A DNA stretch of 64,000 bases from an uncultured bacterium (lineage in GTDB: Bacteria > Actinomycetota > Coriobacteriia > Coriobacteriales > Eggerthellaceae): positions 1-64,000 of the forward strand of contig CAJMPP010000008.1 of NCBI GenBank assembly GCA_905215325.1. The letters are read 5' to 3'. The notes below the pieces were generated by a model that did not search any database, was not told the origin of the DNA, and was given only the letters and a program-made list of their open reading frames with translations. A program made the translations under genes and the position numbers. Below, piece by piece: positions 35,103-46,451 of the stretch; within the stretch, counting starts at the first letter, position 1, and the number at the start of each line of letters is the position of its first letter.

Positions 35103-35996
35103 ATGCAAGGCGAGTTCATCGTGCACGAGAACACCACGCCGCTGCCCACCATCCATGTCGTCAGCGACTCGGTGGGGCTTACCGCACAGGCCTTGGCCCG
35201 CGCCGCTGCCGCCCAGTTCGGCGTCACGAACCCAAACATCGAGGTGCTTCCCCATGTGCGCTCGTTCGAGGAGGTCAAGCAGTTCATCGCCGAGCATGGC
35301 GAGCTGCACAGGCGCCTAAAAGGCGACGAGAACCTGCTCATCTTCTACACGCTCGTCGACGGCGATCTGCGCCGCAGCCTTTCGGATTATTGCGAGAGCC
35401 TGCCCAACGTGGTGGCGGTCGACCTTATGACCGACGCCATGAACGCCATCGCCAAGCTGTCAGGGCAGACCCCTTCGAAGCGCCCCGGCGGGCTGCACGT
35501 GGCCGACCAGCATTACTTCCGCCGCATCGAGGCCATCGAGTTCACCATCGCCCACGATGACGGACGCAACCCGCAGGAGATGTCTCAGGCCGACATCGTG
35601 CTGCTCGGCGTGTCGCGCTCATCGAAGACGCCGACCTCCATTTACCTGGCCCAGCAGGGCTACAAGGTATCCAACATCCCGCTCGACCCGTCCACCGAGC
35701 CTCCGAAGGAGGTGTACGAGGTCGATCGCACGCGCCTGTTCGGGTTGATGACCACCGCCGACGTTTTGGTGGGGATCCGACAGCGCCGCCTGGGCAACGC
35801 CGCCGTGGCGGCATCGCAGTATGCGGATCCGGAGTACGTCTACGAAGACCTCGACCGCGCCCGCGCGCTCATGCGAAAACTGGGGGCCATCGTCATTCAC
35901 ACCGAAAATCGCGCCGTTGAGGAAACCGCTCAAGAGATTTTGCGGTACTACGAACGGGCGCACCCGCAAGGTGCTGATATAGTAGTACGGTCCTGA
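35103..35996 (+). CDS. Pyruvate, phosphate dikinase regulatory protein (bifunctional Ser/Thr kinase-phosphorylase, DUF299)
   Basis: Inactivates PPDK by ADP-dependent phosphorylation and reactivates it by Pi-dependent dephosphorylation. The 297-residue protein opens with IHVVSDSVGLTAQALARAA and has the P-loop-like LLGVSRSSKTPTSIYLA (residues about 165-181) and GYKVSNIPLDP. It is directly followed (47 bases) by ppdK, its target, which settles PPDK rather than PEP synthase as the partner. The ribosome site is TAAGGAGGACGCCC. Confidence 0.95.
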   Translation: MQGEFIVHENTTPLPTIHVVSDSVGLTAQALARAAAAQFGVTNPNIEVLPHVRSFEEVKQFIAEHGELHRRLKGDENLLIFYTLVDGDLRRSLSDYCESLPNVVAVDLMTDAMNAIAKLSGQTPSKRPGGLHVADQHYFRRIEAIEFTIAHDDGRNPQEMSQADIVLLGVSRSSKTPTSIYLAQQGYKVSNIPLDPSTEPPKEVYEVDRTRLFGLMTTADVLVGIRQRRLGNAAVAASQYADPEYVYEDLDRARALMRKLGAIVIHTENRAVEETAQEILRYYERAHPQGADIVVRS

Positions 35997-36043
35997 TTGA
36001 ACTAAGTCCCGTTTTCGGACGACCTTACGTTAGGAGTAAGAAA

Positions 36044-38770
<2,727 letters not shown>

Positions 38771-38797
38771 GCCTGCGAAGCAGCGAAAACGCAACGC

Positions 38798-38829
38798 AAA
38801 GGGAGCCCCTTCGGGAGCTCCCTTTTGCT
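38798..38829 (+). terminator. Terminator after ppdK
   Basis: AAAGGGAG pairs with CTCCCTTT around an inner CCC/GGG segment, followed by TTGC; 28 bases after the ppdK stop. Confidence 0.85.
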
Positions 38830-38859
38830 ATGAGCAGGACATCGTCAACAGGCAATGAA

Positions 38860-38891
38860 GGGCCAAGGGCGGTTGATCTCGCCCTTGGCCC
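38860..38891 (-). terminator. Terminator-like hairpin for the cytochrome/flavoprotein operon
   Basis: A perfect 12-bp inverted repeat (38860-38871 with 38880-38891, 8-base loop). On the reverse strand it lies about 95 bases after the cytochrome stop and is followed by TTCATT. Confidence 0.65.
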
Positions 38892-38985
38892 CATCCGTCT
38901 TCTTGTATCCTGCCCAAATCGTCTTGAGGGGCTTGGCAACCGCGGCCGTGGTGCCTGCGCCTGCTCGTGGCTACAGGCGGGTTGC

Positions 38986-39672
38986 CTATTTCAGCGCCGA
39001 TTCGGCGATCTGCTTGCCGGTCTTGTAGTCCACCCAGCCTTGCGGCATGCTTGCGGCGGCATCGTTGTGGCATTCCGTGCACGCCATCACCGATGCGCGG
39101 TGCGACTTGTGGCAATCGCTGCAGTTCGCATCGCCGTGATGGTTGCTGTGCGGGTTGAACGAGCGGTCGGCGGTGGCGTCCATAAGCTGGCTGCGCGTGG
39201 TGATATCGGCACCGGAGGCGTCGGTGTGGCAGCCGCTCTTCAGGCAAAACGCCGCTTCATCGGTCGAATTCTGCCCCGAGTTGTCCATCAGCTCGGCTAT
39301 CGTCGTTTCCGCCAGCGGGTAATAGTAATCGCCCGTGATGGTCTCCGTGAGCTCGCCGATCTGCTGGCCGAGGGTGGGGACGTGGCACGACAAGCACTCT
39401 ACGCCCGCTTGCTTGTGCGTGACGACGAGCATCGAGCTGGCATCGCTTACGTCGTTGCCCCACTTATCGGCCGCCGGCGTACCAGGCTGCGCCTCGAACG
39501 TGTCCACGTAGGTGCTCATGGGCGTGTGGCAAACGCCGCAAAAGCCCGGCGTGCTGTGCCACGTCCATAATCCAACGCCGGCTACGATGACCACGGCGAC
39601 GACGACGCCTGCGATCAGCGGTTTATTGCTCTTCTTCGTTTTCGCGTTCGATGCGCTCGATGACGTGTCCAT
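38986..39672 (-). CDS. Membrane-anchored multiheme cytochrome c (NapC/NrfH- or Cgr1-like electron donor)
   Basis: A 228-residue protein with an N-terminal membrane anchor (about 18-38) and heme motifs CGVCH (45-49), CLSCH (93-97), CSDCH (184-188) and CTECH (198-202), plus CLKSGCH (143-149), an unusual four-residue spacing. So four canonical and one possible fifth c-type heme outside the membrane. Such small cytochromes pass electrons from menaquinol to exported reductases; in Eggerthella the Cgr1/Cgr2 pair has this architecture. The flavoprotein gene lies 133 bases upstream on the same strand and is the likely electron acceptor. Ribosome site AGAGGAGACCGTC. Confidence 0.88.
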   Translation of the reverse strand: MDTSSSASNAKTKKSNKPLIAGVVVAVVIVAGVGLWTWHSTPGFCGVCHTPMSTYVDTFEAQPGTPAADKWGNDVSDASSMLVVTHKQAGVECLSCHVPTLGQQIGELTETITGDYYYPLAETTIAELMDNSGQNSTDEAAFCLKSGCHTDASGADITTRSQLMDATADRSFNPHSNHHGDANCSDCHKSHRASVMACTECHNDAAASMPQGWVDYKTGKQIAESALK

Positions 39673-39805
39673 GACGGTCTCCTCTAGATGGTCGGTTGCG
39701 AAAATATGCTGAGCGCCCGGAGGGAAGAAAGGGGCGCTCAGCGAGGGGGAAGCCCCGCATCCGCGCCGGCTTGTCGCCGGCCCGCATGATGGGGGTAAGG
39801 ATGTG

Positions 39806-41461
39806 CTACAGGCTGGCCACGTATTTGCCGGTCACATAGCCTTGCGTGTGAGCACGGCCAAGCGACAGGCCGGGCATCCACATGGTGTAGTCGACGCCTG
39901 CGAAGAAGTTACCGGCAACGTTGCCGATGGCGAACAGGCCGGGGATGGCCTCGTTCGTGCCGTCCTTGAGCACGCGCATGTGCTCGTCGACGTTCACGCC
40001 CGACACGATGGCGGACACGCGCACGTGGCGATGGGTGCCATAGAACGGGGGCGTGTCGATGGGGGCAAGGTACTTGACCTCTTTGCCGAAGTCCTCGTCC
40101 ACGCCCTTGGCCACCAGCTCGTTGTAGCGCTCGACGGCCTTCTTGAAGGCCGCGGCGTCGGTGATGCCGAGCTTCTTAGCCAAATCATCAAGGGTATCTG
40201 CCTTGAACGTGGCGATCTGGCCCTCGAAAACGCCCTTTTTCTCGCCGGGTTCCTCGGGCATGTAAGCCTTGATGGCTTCCTGGTCGAAGAGCTTGCCCGG
40301 CCAGCTTGCGGCAGCCTCAGTGTAGTTGTTGTCGAAGATCTGGCAGTAATTGCCCTGGTCGGTTTCGCTGCGCAGGAAGTTGTTCATGATGGACATGCCG
40401 CAGGTCTCGTCGCAGAAGCGCGTTCCGTCCATCTTCACCGCCAAAAACGGCATGTCGCTCATGGAACCCGGACCGGCATCGAAGTCGTGCAGCATCTTGG
40501 TGTGCCCGATTTCCTCCATCGCGCCGCCCGCCCAGATGGCCATCTTGTGGCCGTCGCCGGTTTTGTTCGTCTGCTTGCGGCCGAGGTTTTTCAGGTCGGG
40601 GATGTAGTAGTTGACCATGTCGTCGTCGTTTTGGTAGTCGCCGGCGGCCAGGATGACGCCCTTCTTAGCGTTGAACTGGATGTTGCCGTTGCTTCCCTTG
40701 GCGATGACGCCGGTGATGCCGTTCGAGTCGCCCACCAGCTGCTTGGCCTCGGTGGAGTAGAAGAAGTCCACGCCCTGCTTTTCGGCATATTCTGCCAAGG
40801 CCTTCATGCCCTCGCCGGTGTTGTAGGGCTTCGGGCCGAAGTCGATGGACAGGTAGTTCACATCGTAGCCGTTGACCTTCTGCACCGACGTCGTCCACTT
40901 CTTGGTGGTGTCGGAGATCTGCGCGCCGCACTGCTGGGCGGTTTCGAGCAGCCAGGTGATGGCTTCGCCGGAGTTCTTCGCCCACAGCTCCACTTGCTCG
41001 CGCTTGGCGCGGTATTCGTGTTTAGCGAGTAGCGTGGACACCACGGCCTCGACGCCTGCCGGGTCGGACTTGTCAAGCAGGATGCCGGTTGCGGTGTTGC
41101 CTTGCGAGATGGCGGTGCTTTCCTTTTGGATGACCGCGACGCTCGCGCCTGCCTGCTTGGCGGTGATGGCGGCGGGCACGCCCGCGGCGCCTGCGCCCAC
41201 GATCACCACGTCGTAGTCCTTGGTTTCCTTGATGTCGGTGATGGCCGCTGGCGCGTTGAGGAAGCTCGGCAGCCCGGCGCGGTCGTGGCCGGCTGCGGTG
41301 GTCGCGCCTGCGTCCGCACCCCCCTTTGCAGCTTTGGCGTCGCCGGAAGCCGAAGATGCGCTCTTGGGGGCGCATCCGGCGAACAGCGACGCGCTGGCGA
41401 CGCCGGCTGCGGCGATGCCGCTCATTTTGAACAGGTCGCGGCGCGACATTTCCTTGGACAT
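39806..41461 (-). CDS. Tat-exported FAD-dependent reductase (flavocytochrome/fumarate reductase-like, substrate unknown)
   Basis: The 551-residue protein has a twin-arginine signal (MSRRDLFKM, RR at 7-8) with a lipobox ending at C30 (LFAGC), so it is probably exported folded and lipid-anchored. The FAD-binding GAGAAG is at 89-94, with a second dinucleotide-fold strand at GVILAAGDYQND. The usual HxMGG loop of fumarate reductases near the C-terminus reads HVRVSAIVSGVNVD, lacking that His-Gly-Gly pattern, so fumarate is unlikely. The following cytochrome c gene supplies electrons. A divergent LuxR gene is the likely regulator. The start at 41461 follows AAGAAAGGAGTCAACC. Confidence 0.88.
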   Translation of the reverse strand: MSKEMSRRDLFKMSGIAAAGVASASLFAGCAPKSASSASGDAKAAKGGADAGATTAAGHDRAGLPSFLNAPAAITDIKETKDYDVVIVGAGAAGVPAAITAKQAGASVAVIQKESTAISQGNTATGILLDKSDPAGVEAVVSTLLAKHEYRAKREQVELWAKNSGEAITWLLETAQQCGAQISDTTKKWTTSVQKVNGYDVNYLSIDFGPKPYNTGEGMKALAEYAEKQGVDFFYSTEAKQLVGDSNGITGVIAKGSNGNIQFNAKKGVILAAGDYQNDDDMVNYYIPDLKNLGRKQTNKTGDGHKMAIWAGGAMEEIGHTKMLHDFDAGPGSMSDMPFLAVKMDGTRFCDETCGMSIMNNFLRSETDQGNYCQIFDNNYTEAAASWPGKLFDQEAIKAYMPEEPGEKKGVFEGQIATFKADTLDDLAKKLGITDAAAFKKAVERYNELVAKGVDEDFGKEVKYLAPIDTPPFYGTHRHVRVSAIVSGVNVDEHMRVLKDGTNEAIPGLFAIGNVAGNFFAGVDYTMWMPGLSLGRAHTQGYVTGKYVASL

Positions 41462-41778
41462 GGTTGACTCCTTTCTTATGAAGGCCCGCGCCTGCGCTCG
41501 GCATAAAACGCGGGACCTGGCAACGTCCCCTTCCTTGCAGATCCCCGTTGCCATGTCTTCACCGTATCTTCACAATCGCGTCGATGCATCAGCCGGCAAA
41601 CTCTTTTGGGGGGCTATTTCTATAACCCTGTCGTATAACCCACCATTGAGCTGGGGAAACGTGGCCACTTATCTCGACTGCCGATTCGGCAGCTGCAGCA
41701 CCTTCGTATAGAATGGAAAGCGGGGAGAGGGTTTAGCGCAGCGCATAACCCTCATGGATAAGGGGGATGTGACGGGAT
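41462..41778. promoter_or_regulatory. Divergent control region of reductase operon and LuxR gene
   Basis: Holds a 7-bp inverted repeat GAGGGTT/AACCCTC at 41727-41733 and 41747-41753 (13-base spacer), and two more ATAACCC copies at about 41623 and 41633. TATAGA near 41707 could be the -10 of the LuxR gene. The inverted repeat would then lie in its early transcribed region. Binding by the LuxR product is inferred. Confidence 0.45.
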
Positions 41779-43266
41779 ATGGCAAGAATCGCAGCTGCGA
41801 AGGAAGCCGGGGAGGAAAACGCCGAGCCTCGGGCGCGCCGCCGGTTGAGGGATCTGTATGCGCCCATTCCGCTCGCTTTTTTAGGCCTGGGCGTGTATCG
41901 CGCGTGGATCGAGATCACGTTCGTCGGCTCGTTCGTGAGATTCCCGGCGCTTTCGTTTTCGACGCGCGATCTGTTCGATTTCACTGCCGTTGTTGAGATG
42001 GTGGTGCTTGTTTTGTTGGCACGCAGGATCGGGCCGCTGTACGCGAAGCGCTGGCCGTTCGCGTTGTGCGCGACGGCCATGCTCACCTCAACGGTGTTGT
42101 TGTTCGCCTCGTATTTCGTGCCGGGGCTGGCAGGATCGCTCGGTGCGGTCACCTCGGTTGCCGGCGGCTTGGGGCTTGGCCTTATCATCTTGATTTGGAG
42201 CGAGCTGTACGGGTGCTTGAACCCCATTCGCGTGACGCTGTATTATGCGGCGTCGCTCGTGGTCGGCGCGATTATCATTTATTTATATATGGGGTTGAAG
42301 ATGCCGTGGCTGTTCGTCATGACGGCGCTTTTGCCCATCGTGTCGCTTGCGAGCGCGTGCAAGTGTTTTACGCTGCTGCCCGAGGGCGAGCGCCCGCAAA
42401 AGGCGTGGGTGAATATCTCAGTGCCATGGAAGATCATCTTGCTCATGGGCTTCTTCGCGTTTTCGTACGGCATTGTCGAGGCAAATGCCTACCGGGGCTA
42501 TTTCGGCCCGCATTCCTCACCGGGGACGTTCGTGGTATCGGGTGTCGTGCTGCTCGGCGTGCTCGTTCAGCGCGACAAATTCGATTTCAACACGTTGTGC
42601 CGCATCGCGTTGCCGCTGACGGTGGTGGCGTTGTTCTTGATTTCCGTGCTCGGGTTCACCGACGACTACCTCAGCGGGTTTTGTGTGGCGGGCGGCTACA
42701 CGGCGTTCACCATCCTCATCATGGTGCTGTGCAGCAACCTATGTTATCGCTACGGGGTGTCTGCCATCTGGCTGTTCGGCATGGAACGCAGCTTGCGTCT
42801 TGTGTTCATGTTCTTGGGGCGCTGCGTGTACGAATACGGGTCGGTCATCACCGTCGGGTCGGTGCGGGGGACCACCATCGCAAGCGGCATTGCCATTCTG
42901 GCCGTGGTGATGGGGACGTTTTTCCTACTGTCGCAAAAGGAGCTGTCCAGCAAGTGGGGCGCATCGTTTCTGGTGAGGCCCGAAGGTGACGGGGAGGCCG
43001 TGCGCAAACAGGAGCTTGCCGATCGCTGCGAGCTTTTGGCCAAACGATTCGGCCTGACGTCGCGCGAAACCGAAGTGCTTATCTTGCTTGCGCAACGCAA
43101 GACCGTCGGCATGATCGAGCGCGAGCTCTACATAGCCAACGGAACAGCGAAAGCGCACGTGCGTCACGTGTACCAGAAGTTCGACATCCACTCCCGCGAG
43201 GAGCTGTTCGACCTGCTCGGGGTAGACGGCCTGCAGGAAAACATCGAGACGAAGAGCGCTGGTTGA
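41779..43266 (+). CDS. Polytopic membrane LuxR-family transcriptional regulator
   Basis: The 495-residue protein has about ten to twelve hydrophobic segments (residues about 28-390) followed by a cytoplasmic LuxR-type helix-turn-helix (about 425-490) with FGLTSRETEVLILLAQRKT and NGTAKAHVRHVYQKFDIHS. This layout is abundant in Eggerthellaceae, usually beside respiratory reductase genes, and is thought to sense a substrate or redox cue at the membrane and activate the neighbour. Here it diverges from the flavoprotein-cytochrome operon, supporting that role. Ribosome site AAGGGGGATGTGACGGGAT is purine rich. Confidence 0.9.
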   Translation: MARIAAAKEAGEENAEPRARRRLRDLYAPIPLAFLGLGVYRAWIEITFVGSFVRFPALSFSTRDLFDFTAVVEMVVLVLLARRIGPLYAKRWPFALCATAMLTSTVLLFASYFVPGLAGSLGAVTSVAGGLGLGLIILIWSELYGCLNPIRVTLYYAASLVVGAIIIYLYMGLKMPWLFVMTALLPIVSLASACKCFTLLPEGERPQKAWVNISVPWKIILLMGFFAFSYGIVEANAYRGYFGPHSSPGTFVVSGVVLLGVLVQRDKFDFNTLCRIALPLTVVALFLISVLGFTDDYLSGFCVAGGYTAFTILIMVLCSNLCYRYGVSAIWLFGMERSLRLVFMFLGRCVYEYGSVITVGSVRGTTIASGIAILAVVMGTFFLLSQKELSSKWGASFLVRPEGDGEAVRKQELADRCELLAKRFGLTSRETEVLILLAQRKTVGMIERELYIANGTAKAHVRHVYQKFDIHSREELFDLLGVDGLQENIETKSAG

Positions 43267-43301
43267 TGCGCTACGGGCGCGCAACGGCTCCGGGAGCGGT
43301 T

Positions 43302-44252
43302 TTACCGTTCAAGCGGACGCAGCTGCGTAAGGGTGCTCAGGCGCTCGGCCTCCTCGCGTTGCTGCAGGTCGGCCATCACCACATGGCCCGCCATGGCGAT
43401 ATCGCGGCACTTCTCGGGGGCAAGGCGGCTCCACAGGTATTGCGTGGCGATGCGGTCCACGCTCGCGAGCACCACGTCCTGCATATGATGCCCCTCGTCG
43501 GTGCAGGCCACGTACACGGCCTTGCGGTCGTCGGGCGCGCTCATGCGCTCGACCCAGCCGCGTTCGGCCAGGCGGTCGGTTGCCCGCACGGCGGTGGCGC
43601 TCGTGAGCTTCAGCTGACGAGCCAGGTCCACGATGCGCATGGGGTAGCCCACCTCGCCTAGGCGCTGCAGCACGCGGCATTCGCTGAACGTGGCGCCGTC
43701 GCAGGACTCCTCCAATGCTTTCTCTATGCGCTTGCGCAGCACCTCGAAGGAGGCCAGCGCGCGGGAGGCGAAAAACTTGCGCGACATCTCGCGGGACAGC
43801 GGCGGCTCGATGGTGGCCCCCGCCATGACGGCGGCCTCGCAGATCGAGCGGAACGACGCGGTTTGGGTGGGGAAGATGCGGTAGAGCTGGGCGATGATGG
43901 CGGGGTTGGCGTGCTCGATGTGCTTGATGCCGGCTTCGAGCACGCGCACGCGGCTTCCTCGTTTCCCGGGCGTGTGGATGCGCTGGACGAAGCCGGCGTC
44001 CTCCAGCGTGTTGACCGCATGGGTGACCACGTTGGGCTTCAGGTCCAATATGATGCCCAGATTCTTCTGTCCGATGGGCTCGGGTTCGGCCGCGGCAAGC
44101 TTCACGAGCACGCGGTACTGCGTGCAGTTCAGGCAGCTTGCTTCGCGAAGGCCTTCCTTCAGGCCTTCATGGGCAAGCTCGAACGCCACGAAAAACGTTG
44201 AATCCAGAAGATATTTCCCGGGTTTGCGGTATTCGGTGGAGGTATCGCTCAT
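43302..44252 (-). CDS. Double-domain MarR-family regulator (single-chain pseudo-dimer)
   Basis: The 316-residue protein contains two consecutive MarR-like winged-helix domains. The first (about 15-125) has LGIILDLKPNVVTHAVNTLE and a wing TPGKRGSRVRV; the second (about 165-285) has LARQLKLTSATAVRATDRLA and the wing SAPDDRKAVYV, closer to the MarR consensus. Ordinary MarR proteins are about 150 residues and dimerise, so this looks like an internally duplicated pseudo-dimer. The start at 44252 is chosen for CGAAAGGCCGTC upstream; alternatives at 44294 and 44366 are possible. Targets are unknown; it faces the LuxR gene and diverges from dgt. Confidence 0.85.
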   Translation of the reverse strand: MSDTSTEYRKPGKYLLDSTFFVAFELAHEGLKEGLREASCLNCTQYRVLVKLAAAEPEPIGQKNLGIILDLKPNVVTHAVNTLEDAGFVQRIHTPGKRGSRVRVLEAGIKHIEHANPAIIAQLYRIFPTQTASFRSICEAAVMAGATIEPPLSREMSRKFFASRALASFEVLRKRIEKALEESCDGATFSECRVLQRLGEVGYPMRIVDLARQLKLTSATAVRATDRLAERGWVERMSAPDDRKAVYVACTDEGHHMQDVVLASVDRIATQYLWSRLAPEKCRDIAMAGHVVMADLQQREEAERLSTLTQLRPLER

Positions 44253-44465
44253 GACGGCCTTTCGTGTCATCAAATCGTTGCACTGGTGAACCATGATACT
44301 TCTTTCTCCCCGTCTGTGGCTTATTCGTTTCGTGTCTGAGTCAACCTTTCCACAATTCGAAGCCATGATGCTCGTCTGGCGCCGAGTTTGCCGCGCTGCG
44401 CCGCGCGACCCCCTGGCGCGGTATACTGGTGGCGTGCCTTACACATGAAGGTCGGGAGGGTAGCC

Positions 44466-45509
44466 ATGAACATCGTTCACCGCGAGGACCAGCAGCTGCG
44501 CGAGCATGCGCTTTTAAGCGCGGATGCGGCCAAATCCGACGAATCCGAGGGCCGCGCGCGCTCGGGCGAGCCGGATTTCCTGCGCACCGAATTCCAGCGC
44601 GACCGCGATAAGATCTTGCATTGCAAGAGCTTCCGCCGCTTGTCGCACAAAACCCAGGTGTTCTTGGCCGCCGAAGGCGATCATTTCCGCACGCGGCTCA
44701 CCCATACCCTCGAGGTGGCGCAGATCGCCCGTACCATAGCCTGCGCGCTCGGGCTCAACGAGGATCTGGCGGAGGCCATCTCGCTTGGGCATGACCTGGG
44801 GCATACCCCCTTCGGCCATACGGGCGAGGCCGCCTTGGCTGGATGCCTGGCCCGCCACCGCGGCATCGATGTGGCGTCCGCCCAGATGGCAGCCCAGTAT
44901 CGGCATAACGAGCAAAGCCTGCGCGTGGTGGAGCGCATCGAGAACGACGGGCGTGGCCTCAACCTCACCGTCGAGGTGCGCGACGGCATCCTTCACCATA
45001 CCGGCGCCATCCGCGCGGAAACGCTCGAGGGCCGCATCGTGGCCACCGCCGACCGCATCGCCTACGTCAACCACGACATCGATGACGCCATCCGCGCCGG
45101 CCTGCTCACCGAGGACGCGCTGCCCGCAAGCACGCACGAGGTGCTCGGCCCCGATCATTCCAGCCGCATCGAGCTTCTGGTGCGCGACATGGTGCAAACC
45201 TCGGCGGTCGTCGATGACATCGCGCTATCGGAGCCGGTGTGGGATGCCATGAACGAGTTGCGCAGCTTCCTGTTCGCCAACGTCTACACCGCGCCGCAGG
45301 TGCTTGCGGAGGTGAACAAGGCCAAGTACCTGGTCTCGCAGCTGTTCGACTATTACGTGGGCAACATCGATGAGGTTCCCGAGGAATACCGCGCCATCGC
45401 CGAGGGCGACCGTTTGCAGGCCGTCACCGACTACATCGCCGGCATGACCGACCGATATGCCACGGCTACCTTCAAGCGCCTGTTCGTGCCGCAGGATTTC
45501 ATGAGGTAG
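44466..45509 (+). CDS. dgt: Deoxyguanosinetriphosphate triphosphohydrolase-like protein (HD domain)
   Basis: Hydrolyses dNTPs to nucleosides and triphosphate, helping nucleotide pool control. The 347-residue protein belongs to the type 2 dGTPase group: FRTEFQRDRDKILHCKSFRRL-like opening with SHKTQVF, RLTHTLEVAQIAR (first metal His), the HD motif SLGHDLGHTPFGHTGE, and HNEQSLRVVER. The start at 44466 follows CGGGAGGGTAGCC. It stands as its own unit, divergent from the MarR gene. In many bacteria dgt precedes dnaG/rpoD; that context is absent here. Confidence 0.92.
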   Translation: MNIVHREDQQLREHALLSADAAKSDESEGRARSGEPDFLRTEFQRDRDKILHCKSFRRLSHKTQVFLAAEGDHFRTRLTHTLEVAQIARTIACALGLNEDLAEAISLGHDLGHTPFGHTGEAALAGCLARHRGIDVASAQMAAQYRHNEQSLRVVERIENDGRGLNLTVEVRDGILHHTGAIRAETLEGRIVATADRIAYVNHDIDDAIRAGLLTEDALPASTHEVLGPDHSSRIELLVRDMVQTSAVVDDIALSEPVWDAMNELRSFLFANVYTAPQVLAEVNKAKYLVSQLFDYYVGNIDEVPEEYRAIAEGDRLQAVTDYIAGMTDRYATATFKRLFVPQDFMR

Positions 45510-45683
45510 TGCTACGGCGCATAGCGGGGGAGGCGGGGTTCGGTCGCCGCATTCTGTTTGCGCGAGGTTCGTGCGGCGGGCTGCTCGAGTCCGCGCAGGA
45601 GACGGCGCGCCGGTCGCTGGATTCGTTGACTCCCGCCTTTTTCGCATGAAAAGCAAGCCCTGTATTCCTGATCCCGTTCGGGC

Positions 45684-45689
45684 TATAAT
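45684..45689 (+). promoter_or_regulatory. -10 box of azlCD
   Basis: A perfect TATAAT, 9 bases before the azlC start, suggesting a very short or leaderless transcript. The hexamer 17 bases upstream (TGTATT) is a poor -35. The azlC ribosome site is correspondingly limited to AAGAGAAG inside the start region. Confidence 0.5.
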
Positions 45690-45698
45690 CGTGCGGTT

Positions 45699-46451
45699 AT
45701 GATAAAGAGAAGCGACATACAACCGGCGGTGCAGGCAGCCATCCCCATCATGCTGGGCTACGTGGCCATCGGCATCCCCTGCGGCATATTGGAAGACTCC
45801 ATCGGCATGAACGCCTTGCAGGTGTTCTTCCTTTCATGCATGTTCTATTCCGGCGCAGGTCAGTTCATGATCCCCAACATGTGGCTGGCGGGAAGCCCCC
45901 TGGCCTCCATCATCGCCAGCGTGTCGCTCGTGAACACGCGCCAGATGCTGTATTCCGCATCCTTCGCGCCCATGTGCGCCGATGAGCGCAAGCGGCTTTC
46001 GTTTTTGTTCTCCGCCACGGTGACCGACGAAAGCTTCGGCGTAAATATGGCGAACTTCGCCACGGGGACGTGGAACGTGCCGCGTGCCACCATCGTCAAC
46101 ATATGCTCGTGCTCCTCTTGGACGCTGTCCAACGTGGCAGGCGTCCTCATCGGAGGCGCGCTCGGCATCCCGCTCGCCATCGCCGGTTTCGCCATGACCA
46201 GCATCTTCATCTGCCTGCTGGTCACGCAGAAGATCACGTTCGAGAACGTGGTCGCCGCCGTGGTGGCCATCGTGGGCGTGTTCACGTGCAAAGCCGTGGG
46301 CCTGACGGGTCCCGCCATCCTGGTCGGCGCCATCATGGGCGTGGTCGCCGCCATGCTCGTCTCGCAGGTTCGCCGTGGCCGCAGGGTCGAGGACGCCGCG
46401 CTCGAGGCGAAGATCGCGAACGCCGCTGCGGAAGGAGATGATGCGCGATGA
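45699..46451 (+). CDS. azlC: Branched-chain amino acid exporter, large subunit AzlC
   Basis: A 250-residue membrane protein (about six to seven hydrophobic segments) of the AzlC family, with PIMLGYVAIGIPCGI, FYSGAGQFM and NTRQMLYSAS as family signatures. With AzlD it exports branched-chain amino acids and analogues such as azaleucine. Its start, ATG at 45699, lies very close to a TATAAT, so a short leader is expected. It overlaps azlD by 4 bases (ATGA). The ilvD gene at the right end of the window makes branched-chain amino acids, but no regulatory tie is visible. Confidence 0.92.
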   Translation: MIKRSDIQPAVQAAIPIMLGYVAIGIPCGILEDSIGMNALQVFFLSCMFYSGAGQFMIPNMWLAGSPLASIIASVSLVNTRQMLYSASFAPMCADERKRLSFLFSATVTDESFGVNMANFATGTWNVPRATIVNICSCSSWTLSNVAGVLIGGALGIPLAIAGFAMTSIFICLLVTQKITFENVVAAVVAIVGVFTCKAVGLTGPAILVGAIMGVVAAMLVSQVRRGRRVEDAALEAKIANAAAEGDDAR

